A DNA stretch of 64,000 bases from DLKC01 sp002478885. Its GTDB lineage: Bacteria > Bacteroidota > Bacteroidia > Chitinophagales > Chitinophagaceae. Position numbers and translations under genes: made by a program. This document shows positions 25,920-36,000 of this stretch, in pieces (within the stretch, counting starts at the first letter, position 1; the number at the start of each line of letters is the position of its first letter). The DNA lies in NCBI GenBank assembly GCA_046329585.1, contig JAXLUI010000001.1:2728001-2792000 (forward strand), given 5' to 3'. Below the pieces are notes generated by a model that was not told the origin of the DNA, searched no databases, and saw nothing but the letters and a program-made list of their open reading frames with translations.

Positions 25920-26074
25920 AATTGTGATTTGAAATGAGAAGCAAAATTAAGGCAAGCAACCTTTAATTTGTTTCAGCAGTTTTAAGTACAGGAAGCAAAA
26001 TCATTTTATCAGCGGTTTGGGTTATCAATTAGTGTGTACTAACTTCATAGTTCTGACGAGTCGTTAACCAAGCG

Positions 26075-26093
26075 CTGAAGTGTGCGACGCAAC
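26075..26093. repeat. Dispersed palindromic repeat, locus 11 (single R arm)
   Basis: CTGAAGTGTGCGACGCAAC, 12 nt upstream of the aspartic protease start at 26106. The rest of the 186-nt gap shows no L arm. Confidence 0.8.
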
Positions 26094-26105
26094 AAAAGTT
26101 CAATA

Positions 26106-27299
26106 ATGAGAAAAAAAGCCGGGTACATAATTCTTCTCTTTCTATTGTGTTGCCATGTGCTGTTTGCACAGGAAGAATTTGTTCCACCTCCTGCAAAAAA
26201 AATTGCGACAGTTCCGTTTACCATGCTTACCGGGGGTATTATTATTGTGCATGCAACACTTGATAATTATAAAGACACGCTGAATTTTGTGTTGGATACC
26301 GGTAGCGGCGGAATTTCGATCGATTCTACTACCAGCGTTTATCTTGGACTTACAAAAAAAATGTCTGACCGTACGGTTCGTGGTATTGCAGGTATGAAAA
26401 CCGTTGAGTTTTCGTACAACCACACGCTCCATATGCCGGGCATAACCGTTGAAAACCTCGACTTTCACATCAACGATTACGACATACTTACCAGCGCATA
26501 CGGCATGCGTATCGACGGCATTATAGGCTATAGCTTTTTACGTAGATATATAGTAGTAATTGACTACGATCAAATGATATTTGAAGTGCACACCCCGGGC
26601 ATTTATAAATATCCGCGTGGCGGCTTTTTGTTGAGGCCGCAGTTTACCACGCTGCCCATGCAAATGGTTACTATTAAAGATAACACAAGTGTTACCGATA
26701 AATTTTATTTCGATTCAGGCGCCGGTCTTTGCATGCTGCTAAACGAAGATCTTGTACAGGATAGCAGCCTGCTTAAACCAAAACGAAAGAAATATTTAAC
26801 AGAAGCGGAAGGGCTGGGTGGCAAAAAATCTATGGAACTTACTGTTATAAAAGAGGTGAGGCTTGGGCCATATAAATTCCGAAATGTTCCTGTTTACATG
26901 TTTGATGATGAGTACAACATTACCTCATACCCCGTTCTGGGCGGATTGATCGGCAATGATGTGCTAAGAAGGTTTAACGTTGTGCTCAACTATCCTGAAC
27001 AGCAGATTTACATTCGGCCCAATAAGCACTACCTCGATTCGTTCGATTATTCCTACACCGGGCTCCAGATGTACCTTATCGATGGTGTAATAACCATCAC
27101 TGACATAATGGACAAAAGCCCTGCGCAAGAAGCTGGCTTCATTCCCGGCGATATTGTAATCGGCGTTGAAAACAACCTTTCGGGAAACATCCAAGCTTAC
27201 AAAACATTGTTACAAAATGCAGGTAGCAAAGTAAAAGTGATCATCAACAGGAAAGGAGTGTTGAAGATTGTTTACATAAAAGTCAAAAACATATTATAG
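26106..27299 (+). CDS. Secreted retropepsin-like aspartic protease with PDZ domain
   Basis: A 397-residue protein with a signal peptide (MRKKAGYIILLFLLCCHVLFAQ). Two retropepsin-like halves follow: LNFVLDTGSGGISIDS with a DTG active site near residue 67, and DKFYFDSGAGLCMLL, where the second motif is DSG. A PDZ domain lies at the end (about residues 325-395, GVITITDIMDKSPAQEAGFIPGD). A single-chain protein with DTG and DSG can form a pepsin-like active site. The substrate is unknown. I start at ATG 26106; upstream codons belong to the palindromic repeat. Confidence 0.82.
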   Translation: MRKKAGYIILLFLLCCHVLFAQEEFVPPPAKKIATVPFTMLTGGIIIVHATLDNYKDTLNFVLDTGSGGISIDSTTSVYLGLTKKMSDRTVRGIAGMKTVEFSYNHTLHMPGITVENLDFHINDYDILTSAYGMRIDGIIGYSFLRRYIVVIDYDQMIFEVHTPGIYKYPRGGFLLRPQFTTLPMQMVTIKDNTSVTDKFYFDSGAGLCMLLNEDLVQDSSLLKPKRKKYLTEAEGLGGKKSMELTVIKEVRLGPYKFRNVPVYMFDDEYNITSYPVLGGLIGNDVLRRFNVVLNYPEQQIYIRPNKHYLDSFDYSYTGLQMYLIDGVITITDIMDKSPAQEAGFIPGDIVIGVENNLSGNIQAYKTLLQNAGSKVKVIINRKGVLKIVYIKVKNIL

Positions 27300-27349
27300 A
27301 CGGTTATAAAAAATGATGGTCCCGGCTTTTGAATAAGCATATGGCTTTT

Positions 27350-27370
27350 GTTGCGTCGCACTCTTCAAGG
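27350..27370. repeat. Dispersed palindromic repeat, locus 12 (single L arm)
   Basis: GTTGCGTCGCACTCTTCAAGG with upstream flank GATGGTCCCGGCTTTTG. It lies between convergent genes and just before the gyrB terminator. Confidence 0.8.
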
Positions 27371-27394
27371 TTTGTTTCAACATTCAGCAAACAA

Positions 27395-27426
27395 AAAGGC
27401 CGGTCATAGAAAAATGACTGGCCTTT
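27395..27426 (-). terminator. Terminator after gyrB
   Basis: A 13-bp stem (27395-27407 with 27414-27426, one wobble), loop of six, then a T run on the minus strand. Confidence 0.85.
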
Positions 27427-27443
27427 CTTTATTTGCAGAAAAT

Positions 27444-29423
27444 TTAAACGTCAATTTTTGCATAACGCGCATGTGTTTCAATAAACTCCCGACGCGGAGC
27501 AACTTCATCACCCATCAGCATACTGAATATTCGATCAGCTTCAGCCGCACTTTCGATTGTAACCTGTTTTAGTGTTCTGCGCGAAGGATCAAGTGTGGTT
27601 TCCCAAAGCTGTTCTGCATTCATTTCACCCAAACCTTTGTACCGCTGAGTGGTTACAGACTCATCTTTGCCAGCCCCAAGTTTTTGAATAAGCATTTTAC
27701 GTTGCTCTTCACTGTAAGCATACTCCTGGTCTTTTCCCTTTTTAACAAGATAGAGAGGCGGTTGTGCAATGTAAACATACCCCTGTTCCACAAGTTCTTT
27801 CATATACCTGAAAATGAATGTAAGAATCAATGTGGCAATGTGTGAGCCGTCTACATCGGCATCGGTCATGATGATTAGTTTATGATAGCGGAGCTTAACA
27901 AGGTTCAATGCTTTCGGATCTTCTGCCGTTCCTACTGAAACGCCCATTGCAGTAAAAATGTTTCTTATTTCTTCATTCTCATAAATCTTATGCTCCATTG
28001 CTTTTTCAACGTTAAGAATTTTACCTCTTAACGGGAGAATTGCCTGGAAGCTTCGTTCTCGACCCGATTTTGCAGTTCCGCCGGCGCTGTCTCCCTCAAC
28101 AAGAAAAAGTTCGCATTTCTCAGGGTCACGTTCGCTGCAATCAGCAAGTTTGCCCGGTAACCCGCTTCCACTCAGAACGTTTTTGCGCTGCACCATTTCT
28201 CTTGCTTTCTTGGCTGCAACTCTTGCCTGTGCAGCAAGCACAACTTTACTGATGATGTTCTTGGCTTCTTTAGGGTTTTCTTCAAGATAAGCTTCCAATG
28301 CCCGGCCAACTGTTGTTTGCACAATACCGCTTACTTCACTGTTTCCAAGTTTTGTTTTTGTTTGTCCCTCGAACTGGGGTTCAGGTACCTTCACTGAAAC
28401 TATAGCAGTAAGACCTTCCCTGAAATCATCACCTTCTACTTCCACTTTTGCTTTTTCGAAAAGCCCCTGCTTATCACCATATGTTTTAAATACCCTAGTG
28501 AGCGCCTGCCTGAAACCTGTTACGTGTGTACCGCCTTCAATAGTGTTGATATTGTTAACATAAGAAAAAATGTGTTCTTTAAAGTCGCTGTTATATGTTA
28601 AAGCTACGTCTACAGCAACATTGCTCACCGGGTCATGACCTTCAACATAAAGCGTTTGTGCAATAAGCGGTGTACGTTTGCCTACCTGGTCCAACATTTC
28701 TACAAACTCAACAATACCTCCTTCGCTGTAAAAAGTTTTTGAATATGGATTACCGGCATCATCCCTTTCTCGTTTATCTTCCAGCGCAATACTGATTTTT
28801 TTATTCAGATAAGAGAGTTCTCTTAAACGACCCTCAAGAATATCCTTATTATAAACAGTAACCTGAAAAATAGAAGCATCCGGCCAAAAGTGAACAGTTG
28901 TACCGGTTTTTTCAGTTACGCCGATTTCGCGAACAGGGTAGCTTGGAATACCTGTGTGATATTCCTGCTCAAATACTTTTCCTTCACGATTAACTGTAAC
29001 AAGAAGCGTGGTACTAAGCGCGTTTACACAGCTTACTCCAACGCCATGCAGACCACCCGAAACCTTATAGGTATTTTTGTCAAACTTACCGCCTGCATGA
29101 AGCACCGTCATTACAACCTGCAAGGCACTCACTCCTTCTTTTTGGTGGATACCAGTTGGTATGCCACGGCCATCATCGCTGACTGAAATGGAGTTATCTT
29201 CATGAATTACGACAGTAATGTTTTTGCAGTAACCCGCCAACGCCTCATCAATGGAATTGTCCACGACCTCATAAACAAGATGATGAAGCCCTTTTACACT
29301 TACATCACCTATATACATTGCTGGCCGTTTTCTAACCGCTTCAAGACCTTCTAAAACCTGTATGCTATCTGCACCATAGCCATTATCCTGTACAGCCGAA
29401 TTCTGCGTTAATTCTTCACTCAT
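27444..29423 (-). CDS. gyrB: DNA gyrase subunit B
   Basis: A 659-residue type IIA topoisomerase subunit, usual length for Bacteroidota. The N-terminal GHKL ATPase shows VVDNSIDEALAG, DDGRGIPTG and GGLHGVGVSCVNAL. The transducer domain follows. The Toprim part has EGDSAGGTAKSGR and DADVDGSHI, and the C-terminus carries QRYKGLGEMNAEQLWETT. With GyrA it introduces negative supercoils. gyrA is not in the window. GyrB rather than ParE is supported by the QRYKGLGEMN pattern. Confidence 0.95.
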   Translation of the reverse strand: MSEELTQNSAVQDNGYGADSIQVLEGLEAVRKRPAMYIGDVSVKGLHHLVYEVVDNSIDEALAGYCKNITVVIHEDNSISVSDDGRGIPTGIHQKEGVSALQVVMTVLHAGGKFDKNTYKVSGGLHGVGVSCVNALSTTLLVTVNREGKVFEQEYHTGIPSYPVREIGVTEKTGTTVHFWPDASIFQVTVYNKDILEGRLRELSYLNKKISIALEDKRERDDAGNPYSKTFYSEGGIVEFVEMLDQVGKRTPLIAQTLYVEGHDPVSNVAVDVALTYNSDFKEHIFSYVNNINTIEGGTHVTGFRQALTRVFKTYGDKQGLFEKAKVEVEGDDFREGLTAIVSVKVPEPQFEGQTKTKLGNSEVSGIVQTTVGRALEAYLEENPKEAKNIISKVVLAAQARVAAKKAREMVQRKNVLSGSGLPGKLADCSERDPEKCELFLVEGDSAGGTAKSGRERSFQAILPLRGKILNVEKAMEHKIYENEEIRNIFTAMGVSVGTAEDPKALNLVKLRYHKLIIMTDADVDGSHIATLILTFIFRYMKELVEQGYVYIAQPPLYLVKKGKDQEYAYSEEQRKMLIQKLGAGKDESVTTQRYKGLGEMNAEQLWETTLDPSRRTLKQVTIESAAEADRIFSMLMGDEVAPRREFIETHARYAKIDV

Positions 29424-29581
29424 ATAATAATTCTACCAGCTTTTTAATTAAAAAAACTCAAGTTGGCGAAGTTAAGGAAAAGCAGGTCTTACAAGGCATA
29501 AAGGGTAGCCTATTTTTCAGATATTTACAAAGCTTTTCCTCCACCGAAAAATGACTTTAATCACCGGTCTTTTAGAAACAA

Positions 29582-29609
29582 AAAAGCCAGTCTTTGCAAA
29601 CCGGCTTTT
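29582..29609 (-). terminator. Terminator after the Lrp/AsnC gene
   Basis: AAAAGCC (29582-29588) pairs with GGCTTTT (29603-29609); on the minus strand a T run follows. Confidence 0.7.
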
Positions 29610-29615
29610 AAAATT

Positions 29616-30086
29616 TTATTCTCCGCTTACTATTACATTTCTGCAGAAACTCTCATCAAGAGATATGAAAGTTTCTGTACGCTCAATTCCTTTAATTTTC
29701 TGCAATTCGTCATGCAAAACAAATCGCAACTGCTGAATATCTTTACAAACAACTTCCGCAAACATGCTATAATTACCTGTTGTATAATTTAACCGGACAA
29801 TTTCAGGAATCTTCCTTAAATCCTTTGCAACGGTATCGTACAACGAACTTTTTTCGAGGTAAATTCCTATGAATGCGATCACATCATATCCCAGAGATTT
29901 GAGATCGACATTTAATCGCGTTCCTTTTACAATACCAATCTCCTCCAACTTTTTTATCCTGACGTGGATGGTTCCTCCTGACACAAAAAGTTTTTTACCA
30001 AGGTCGGCATACGAAATTTCAGCGTTCTCCATCATTTCCTGGATGATCTGAAAGTCCAGTTTGTCTAAATTAAATTTCTGACTCAT
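29616..30086 (-). CDS. Lrp/AsnC-family transcriptional regulator
   Basis: A 156-residue protein: N-terminal winged HTH (LDKLDFQIIQEMMENAEISY, then GGTIHVRIKKLEEIGIVKG) and C-terminal RAM ligand domain (TTGNYSMFAEVVCKDIQQLR). Members bind amino acids or other small effectors and form octamers on DNA. The gene stands alone with its own terminator. The ligand and regulon cannot be read from the sequence; the extended gap upstream (30087-30235) may contain its own control sites. Confidence 0.9.
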   Translation of the reverse strand: MSQKFNLDKLDFQIIQEMMENAEISYADLGKKLFVSGGTIHVRIKKLEEIGIVKGTRLNVDLKSLGYDVIAFIGIYLEKSSLYDTVAKDLRKIPEIVRLNYTTGNYSMFAEVVCKDIQQLRFVLHDELQKIKGIERTETFISLDESFCRNVIVSGE

Positions 30087-30235
30087 TTTTGCAAGAAATT
30101 TTGGATGTTTTCAAAAGATTACGCAATTTAGTTAAATAAATTCTATATCTATAAAAATAATGTTGAAATATTTGCAACAAATAGCTGATATTTCACTAAC
30201 ATTGCAGCCTCAAAGCAAAAGAAATTCTTTTTCAC

Positions 30236-30406
30236 TGTGGGGTGATGAAACTTTTTGGCAGACATGCCCTCTCGTCTCGGGGGTGGGGATTACAGTATAA
30301 ACGAAGTGTAGAGCCGACCGACCAATGGTAAGGCCGACCAGGGTTGACCACTATTCTTTGCACTTTGGCTAACTGCCCCGTGTAGGTTCGAATCCTACCC
30401 CTACAG
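30236..30406 (+). ncRNA. tRNA-like RNA, class II layout with a long insertion in the variable arm
   Basis: This 171-nt segment folds as a tRNA with an inserted domain. Acceptor stem: TGTGGGG (30236-30242) pairs with CCCTACA (30399-30405; one G-T). D stem ATG/CAT (30245-30247, 30263-30265) with GG in the loop. Anticodon-type stem CCCTC/GGGGG (30267-30271, 30279-30283), loop TCGTCTC with C at position 33. Variable arm GGGG/CCCC and CAGT/ACTG, about 91 nt including the stems. T arm GTAGG, TTCGAAT, CCTAC. Discriminator G30406 and no encoded CCA. An intrinsic terminator follows. It contains a 15-codon frame (30325-30372). No tmRNA tag pattern (ALAA) is seen. Confidence 0.5.
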
Positions 30407-30419
30407 CACATTTTCTTGG

Positions 30420-30450
30420 AAGCCTCTGAACATCTTCAGGGGCTTTTTTG
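30420..30450 (+). terminator. Terminator after the tRNA-like RNA
   Basis: An 11-bp stem (30420-30430 with 30435-30445, one wobble), loop CATC, then a T run. It starts 14 nt after the tRNA-like 3' end. Confidence 0.85.
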
Positions 30451-30535
30451 TTTTTGAGACTTTGCAATATCGTTCAATTTATTCGCTTTCAGTTATTTAC
30501 TTTGTAAAAAATTCACCCATCACCAAAACAGCTTT

Positions 30536-31459
30536 ATGAGAAAACTTATGCACGCTGTATTCTTGTTGATTACAGTAAACGCGATGGCGCAGGATCAAAC
30601 TGTATCAACCCTTAAAACAGAAGCGGAAAAAACGATTGCCAAAGATCCAAACGATACTATTCCAAAAAAATGGAAAACCGGTGGAACCTTTAGCCTTAAC
30701 CTTTCCCAAGGTTCTCTTAGTAATTGGGCAGCCGGCGGCGAAAAATTCTCCTTATCCGCAAATACTTTTGTAAATGGACATGCATATTACAAAAATGGTA
30801 AAAACAGCTGGGACAATAACCTAGATTTTTATCTTGGCTATGTCAAAACAACATCCCAAGGGACCAGGAAGAACGACGATAGAATTGACGTTACTTCCAA
30901 ATATGGCCGGCAGATTAGTCCCAAAGTAAGTTTATCTGGCCTGTTTAATTTCAGGTCGCAATTCTTTAAGGGATATGATTACCCAGACGAAAACACTAAA
31001 ACACTTATCTCGAATTTCCTAGCGCCTGCATACATATTACTCAGCCCTGGCTTTGATTATAAACCTGCTTCAAATTTTTCAATATTTGTTTCTCCTGCAA
31101 CCGCAAGATGGGTAATTGTAAGAGATACATCGCTTTCCTCAAAGTACAGCCTGCCTGTAGGCGCAAAAAGCAGTTTCGAATTTGGTGCTTACGCGTCAAT
31201 AAATTATTCGGCTAATCTTGGAAAGATTGTCACATACAAGGGAAAGCTGGACCTGTTTTCTAATTACAGGAATAACCCACAAAATGTCGATCTCTACTTG
31301 ACCAATCTCTTTGCAGCAAAAATTTCAAAAGTGCTTTCAGCAACCTATAGTCTCACCCTTATTTATGATGACGATGTAAGGCAGTTCGGCCCCAACGGTA
31401 CCTCTCCTGGTTTACAGTTACAATCATTGTTTGGCGTGGGTGTGCTTTACAAATTTTAA
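30536..31459 (+). CDS. DUF3078 domain protein, probable outer-membrane beta-barrel
   Basis: A 307-residue protein with signal peptide (MRKLMHAVFLLITVNAMAQ). The family start KWKTGGTFSLNLSQGSLSNW followed by AAGGEKFSLSANTFVNG is characteristic of DUF3078 in Bacteroidota. Alternating hydrophobic strands and the terminal phenylalanine (GVLYKF) suit a beta-barrel inserted by the BAM complex. Function unknown. It sits alone between two terminators. Confidence 0.85.
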   Translation: MRKLMHAVFLLITVNAMAQDQTVSTLKTEAEKTIAKDPNDTIPKKWKTGGTFSLNLSQGSLSNWAAGGEKFSLSANTFVNGHAYYKNGKNSWDNNLDFYLGYVKTTSQGTRKNDDRIDVTSKYGRQISPKVSLSGLFNFRSQFFKGYDYPDENTKTLISNFLAPAYILLSPGFDYKPASNFSIFVSPATARWVIVRDTSLSSKYSLPVGAKSSFEFGAYASINYSANLGKIVTYKGKLDLFSNYRNNPQNVDLYLTNLFAAKISKVLSATYSLTLIYDDDVRQFGPNGTSPGLQLQSLFGVGVLYKF

Positions 31460-31478
31460 AGCTAAGATCAAAAATCTG

Positions 31479-31504
31479 AAACCGGTCAAGGCCGGTTTTT
31501 TATT
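31479..31504 (+). terminator. Terminator after the DUF3078 gene
   Basis: AAACCGG (31479-31485) pairs with CCGGTTT (31492-31498), loop of six, then TTTTA. The remaining gap to 31699 shows nothing firm. Confidence 0.75.
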
Positions 31505-31699
31505 TCAGCCCTGATATAAATCACAGGTAAGTTTTATTAACATTTACCTGTTTACAGCTCGTTACTGCCGATTAATCGCAACCGCTTTGCGGTTACATCG
31601 CAGATTTTTACCCGTTCATCTATAAATTTGTTGAAATATACTCAACTGGCTATCATACCAGTAAATTTACATTTTCAAATTCCTTAAAGGCCTTTTGCT

Positions 31700-32749
31700 A
31701 TGAAGCCGCAGCATTATAAACCATACATATTATTTGTCTTATTGTTTTTTGTTGCGTGCAGTTCAAAAAAACAAGCGCCTGTTCAAAAGCCCAACGAAGC
31801 GGTAGTTGTCGATGTAATAATAGCCGGGTCGACAAGCATATCAAACACTATTGAAGTGAATGGAACTGTGTTGGCATTCGAGTCTGCTGAGTTGCACCCT
31901 GAAGTTAATGGCCGCCTCGTTTACCTTAATGTACCCGAAGGAAAATTTATTCAGCAGGGTACCGTTATTGCACGCATCAACGATGCCGACCTCCAGGCTC
32001 AAAACCATAAAACAAAAGTTCAGCTTGAACTTGCTCAACAGAACGAAGAACGTATGCGAAAACTTATCGACATTAATGGCGTTAACCAGGCTGATTATGA
32101 TGCCGCTCTAAATTTGGTAAACAGTCTTAAAGCAGATATCGATTATACCCAGGCGTTGATAGATAAGACCGTAGTAAAAGCTCCCTTTAGTGGCGTAGCG
32201 GGTCTAAGGCAAGTTAGTCAAGGAGCATACGTAACGCCAACTTCCGTTATTGCAACCATGCAACAGACTAACAAAGTAAAAATAGATTTCACCCTGCCAC
32301 AAGAATATAGCAACAGCATAAGAACAGGCGGAACGGTTGATGTGGTTGCAAACGATGGCAAAGAAAAAAAGCATAAAGCCGTTATAGTAGCAACTGAGCC
32401 ACAGGTTGACGTAAATACACGTAATCTAAAAGTGCGTGCCCTCCTTGAAGACGCTACCATTGATCCCGGTGCGTTCGTAAAAGTGTACGTTTCGCTTGGA
32501 AAAGATAAAAACAGTGTGTTGGTGCCTACAAATGCTATAATACCCGATGCAATGAACAAGAAAATGGTGACCGTAAAAGATGGCAAAGCAGCATTCGTGA
32601 ACATTGAAACAGGGGTAAGGCAAGAGCAATTGGTAGAGGTTACAAAAGGTCTTGAACCCGGAGACTCCATTGTCGTAAGCGGAGTTTTATTTGCCCGGCC
32701 CGGAGCATCGTTGAAAGTAAGAAGTGTAAAACAGCTGAAAGATTTTTAA
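31700..32749 (+). CDS. RND efflux periplasmic adaptor (lipoprotein, MexA/AcrA type)
   Basis: A 349-residue lipoprotein (signal MKPQHYKPYILFVLLFFVAC, lipobox VAC with Cys20). Lipoyl halves are LHPEVNGRLVYLNVPEGKFI and VKAPFSGVAGLRQVSQGAYV, with a short coiled coil between them, and then beta-barrel and membrane-proximal domains. It connects the inner-membrane pump to the outer-membrane channel. The RND pump and a TolC-family gene follow, though a 265-nt gap with a palindromic repeat lies before the pump gene. Confidence 0.9.
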   Translation: MKPQHYKPYILFVLLFFVACSSKKQAPVQKPNEAVVVDVIIAGSTSISNTIEVNGTVLAFESAELHPEVNGRLVYLNVPEGKFIQQGTVIARINDADLQAQNHKTKVQLELAQQNEERMRKLIDINGVNQADYDAALNLVNSLKADIDYTQALIDKTVVKAPFSGVAGLRQVSQGAYVTPTSVIATMQQTNKVKIDFTLPQEYSNSIRTGGTVDVVANDGKEKKHKAVIVATEPQVDVNTRNLKVRALLEDATIDPGAFVKVYVSLGKDKNSVLVPTNAIIPDAMNKKMVTVKDGKAAFVNIETGVRQEQLVEVTKGLEPGDSIVVSGVLFARPGASLKVRSVKQLKDF

Positions 32750-32806
32750 TCGCCTTTTGCTAAAAACTGTTTTGTTAACAGGCACCGGTGCATTCTTCAG
32801 GCTTTG

Positions 32807-32910
32807 GTTGTGTCACTCACTTGTACTTCATAACATAAGGCATCAGCAGTAAGACGTGCGAACCCGTGTTTGAGGAATATTTATTCGACTGCACAAGAGT
32901 GCGACGCAAC
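32807..32910. repeat. Dispersed palindromic repeat, locus 13 (paired, mixed types, inside an operon)
   Basis: L arm GTTGTGTCACTCACTTGTAC (32807-32826) and R arm GCACAAGAGTGCGACGCAAC (32891-32910), then AGCCGATGCC and GGCCGGGAAC. It lies between the adaptor and pump genes of the RND operon. Confidence 0.87.
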
Positions 32911-33014
32911 AGCCGATGCCACAGCGAACAAAGGCCGGGAACATAGTTAAGATAACCATACAGAACGAAAAAGCAAACAGGGTAAAGTAACTTATTAATT
33001 CAGCCAGTTTAGAA

Positions 33015-36000
33015 ATGAATATATCGGAATTAGCTTTAAAACGACCGGTGCTTGCAACAGTGATGAACCTGCTGATCATTTTGTTTGGCGTGGTCGGCTA
33101 CAACTTTCTTGCACTACGCGATTATCCTGCAATTGATCCTCCTATTGTAAACGTTCGCACATCGTATGTGGGAGCAAATGCTGACATTACGGAAAGCCAG
33201 ATAACGGAGCCGCTTGAAAAAGAAATCAATGGTATTCCGGGCATACGTTCGATCAGTTCGACCAGCCAAATAGGATCAAGCAATATTACCGTTGAATTTA
33301 ACCTCGATGTAGATCTTGAAACTTCCGCAAGCGATGTGCGCGACAAAGTGGGGCAGGCAGTAAGAAGTCTTCCCCAGGATATTGATGCTCCACCCGTAGT
33401 AAGTAAGGCCGATGCCAACAGCGACTTTATTTTGTTGCTGGCTATTCAAAGTCCATCGAAAAGTTTGCTGGAACTTAGCGATTATGCAGAGAATGTGTTG
33501 CAGCAGAGTTTACAAACCATCAACGGTGTCAGCGCCATCAACGTTTTTGGTCAAAAGAGATATGCAATGCGCATTTGGCTTCAGCCAGATCAAATGAATG
33601 CGCATAATGTTTCTTTTTCTGATATCAACGATGCACTCAGTAAAGAGAACGTTGAATTACCCGCGGGAAAAATTTACGGCAACAATACAGAACTTACCAT
33701 TAGAACACTGGGAAGATTAACAACCGAAGACCAATTCAACAAACTCATCATTAAAGAAAATACTGAGGGGATAGTTCGTTTGGGCGACGTTTCCAAAGTT
33801 GAATTGGGTCCTGAAACACTTGAGCAAAGCTGGAAGTATAATGGGGTAAATGCGGTTGGTCTTGCCGTAATCCCGCAACCTGGTGCCAATTATGTAAAAA
33901 TCTCCGATGAATTTAATAAGCGCCTGGAAGAAATAAAGCGGTCAAATAAATCAGACATTACTTTCAATGTTCTTGTTGACAACACAAGACTGGTAAGGCA
34001 ATCCATATCTGAAGTAGAGGAAACCTTGCTTATATCTTTTAGCCTTGTTGTGCTGGTAATTCTTTTCTTTTTCAGAAATATTCTTATTGCATTAAGGCCA
34101 CTCATTGATATCCCCATTTCACTTGTGGCAACATTTTTTATTATGTATGTGGCTGGCTTTACTATTAATATCTTAACGTTATTAGGCATTGTGCTGGCTA
34201 CGGGGCTTGTGGTGGATGATGGTATTGTGGTAACCGAAAATATTTTCAGAAAACTGGAAGGTGGCTTGCCGATAAAAAAAGCGGCGTTGGAAGGGAGCAG
34301 GGAAATTTTCTTTGCAGTTATTTCAACATCAATAACGCTGGCGGTTGTATTTCTGCCGGTAATATTCTTACAGGGGTTTGTGGGAAGCCTCTTCCGTGAA
34401 TTTGGGATTGTTGTTGCCGGCGCGGTATTGATATCTGCGTTTGTTTCTTTAACAATAACACCCGTTCTAAACGTTTACCTCAACAGAAAGAATGCACAAC
34501 ATGGCTGGTTCTACCGCAAAACTGAACCATTTTTTACCGGGATGGAAAATGGTTATAAAAATTTGCTAAGTTCTTTTTTAAAGGTGCGCTGGTTAGCCTG
34601 GGCAATTGTTTTGATTTGTGGCTTCATTATTTGGTATACCTACAATAACCTGCAAAGCGAGCTTGCACCTATGGAAGACCGTAACTCAGTGAGGTTCAGT
34701 ATGACTGCACCTGAAGGAACGAGCTACGATAAAATGCAGGATATATCGGATAAGGTCGTGGATTATTTATATGATTCTGTTCCCGAAAGAGACTTTGTTT
34801 TCGCAGCCACTCCTGGTTTTAGCGGAACAGGATCGAACAGCGGTTTTGGAAGAGTTGGACTTATACCTGCGCAAGACAGAGTAAGAAGCCAGAATGAAAT
34901 TGCACAGGCCATTACTAAAAAATTGCCGCAGTTTAACGACGCAAGAATATTTGCCGTACAGGAACAAACGATATCTGTGGGAATTGGTTCAAGAGGTGCT
35001 TTGCCCGTTCAATTCATTTTGCAGAACCTTGACTTTCAGAAACTGCAGGATATTATTCCTAAGTTCATGGAAGAAGCAAGAAAGAACCCGATATTCCAAA
35101 ATGTGGATGTGAATCTAAAATTCAATAAACCGGAATTGCAATTAACTATAGACCGAATTAAGGCAAAGGACCTTGGTTTATCCACAACCGATGTAGCGGC
35201 AGCAGTGCAGGCGGCGTTTAGCGGCAGAAGGCTGGCGTATTTCATCATGAATGGGAAGCAATATCAGGTAATCGGTCAGGTAGAAAGGCCCGACAGGAAT
35301 AAGCCAACAGATATTTCAAAACTGTATGTTAGAAACAATCGTGGCGAAAATATTCCTTTGAGTGCAGTAATAAATCTTACGGAAAGCAGCAGCCCCCCAA
35401 CGCTGTACCATTACAACCGTTATAAGAGCGCTACTATTTCGGCGTCTCTCGTAGAAGGTAAAACCATTGGTGACGGGGTTGCTGCGATGAGGGAAATTTC
35501 TTCAAAATTACTGGACGAAAGTTTCCACACGTCGCTTAGCGGGCCATCAAGAGATTTCGAAGAAAGTTCTTCCAATACCTCTTTTGCGCTCGGCCTTGCT
35601 TTATTGTTAATTTATCTTGTGCTGGCTGGTCAATTTGAAAGCTTTGTAGATCCTTTTGTAATTATGCTCACCGTTCCACTTGCGTTCGCAGGAGCGTTAT
35701 TAAGCCTGTATATATTTGATCAAACGATAAATATTTTTTCGGAGATAGGTATAATCATGCTTATTGGTCTTGTAACGAAAAATGGTATTTTGATTGTTGA
35801 ATTTGCCAACCAAAAACGAAATCTTGGTGTACCAAAAATGCAGGCGATACTTGAAGCCTCTACTCAACGTTTAAGGCCAATTTTAATGACAAGCCTTGCA
35901 ACTTCATTCGGTGCATTACCAATTGCCCTGAGTTTAGGCGCAGCAGCCACAAGCCGGATACCTTTGGGCATTGTTATTGTTGGGGGCATTTTATTTTCAC

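Noticed and set aside
30236..30406. tmRNA (ssrA)
   Set aside because: Too short, no ALAA-type tag frame, no G3-U70 pair in the acceptor stem.
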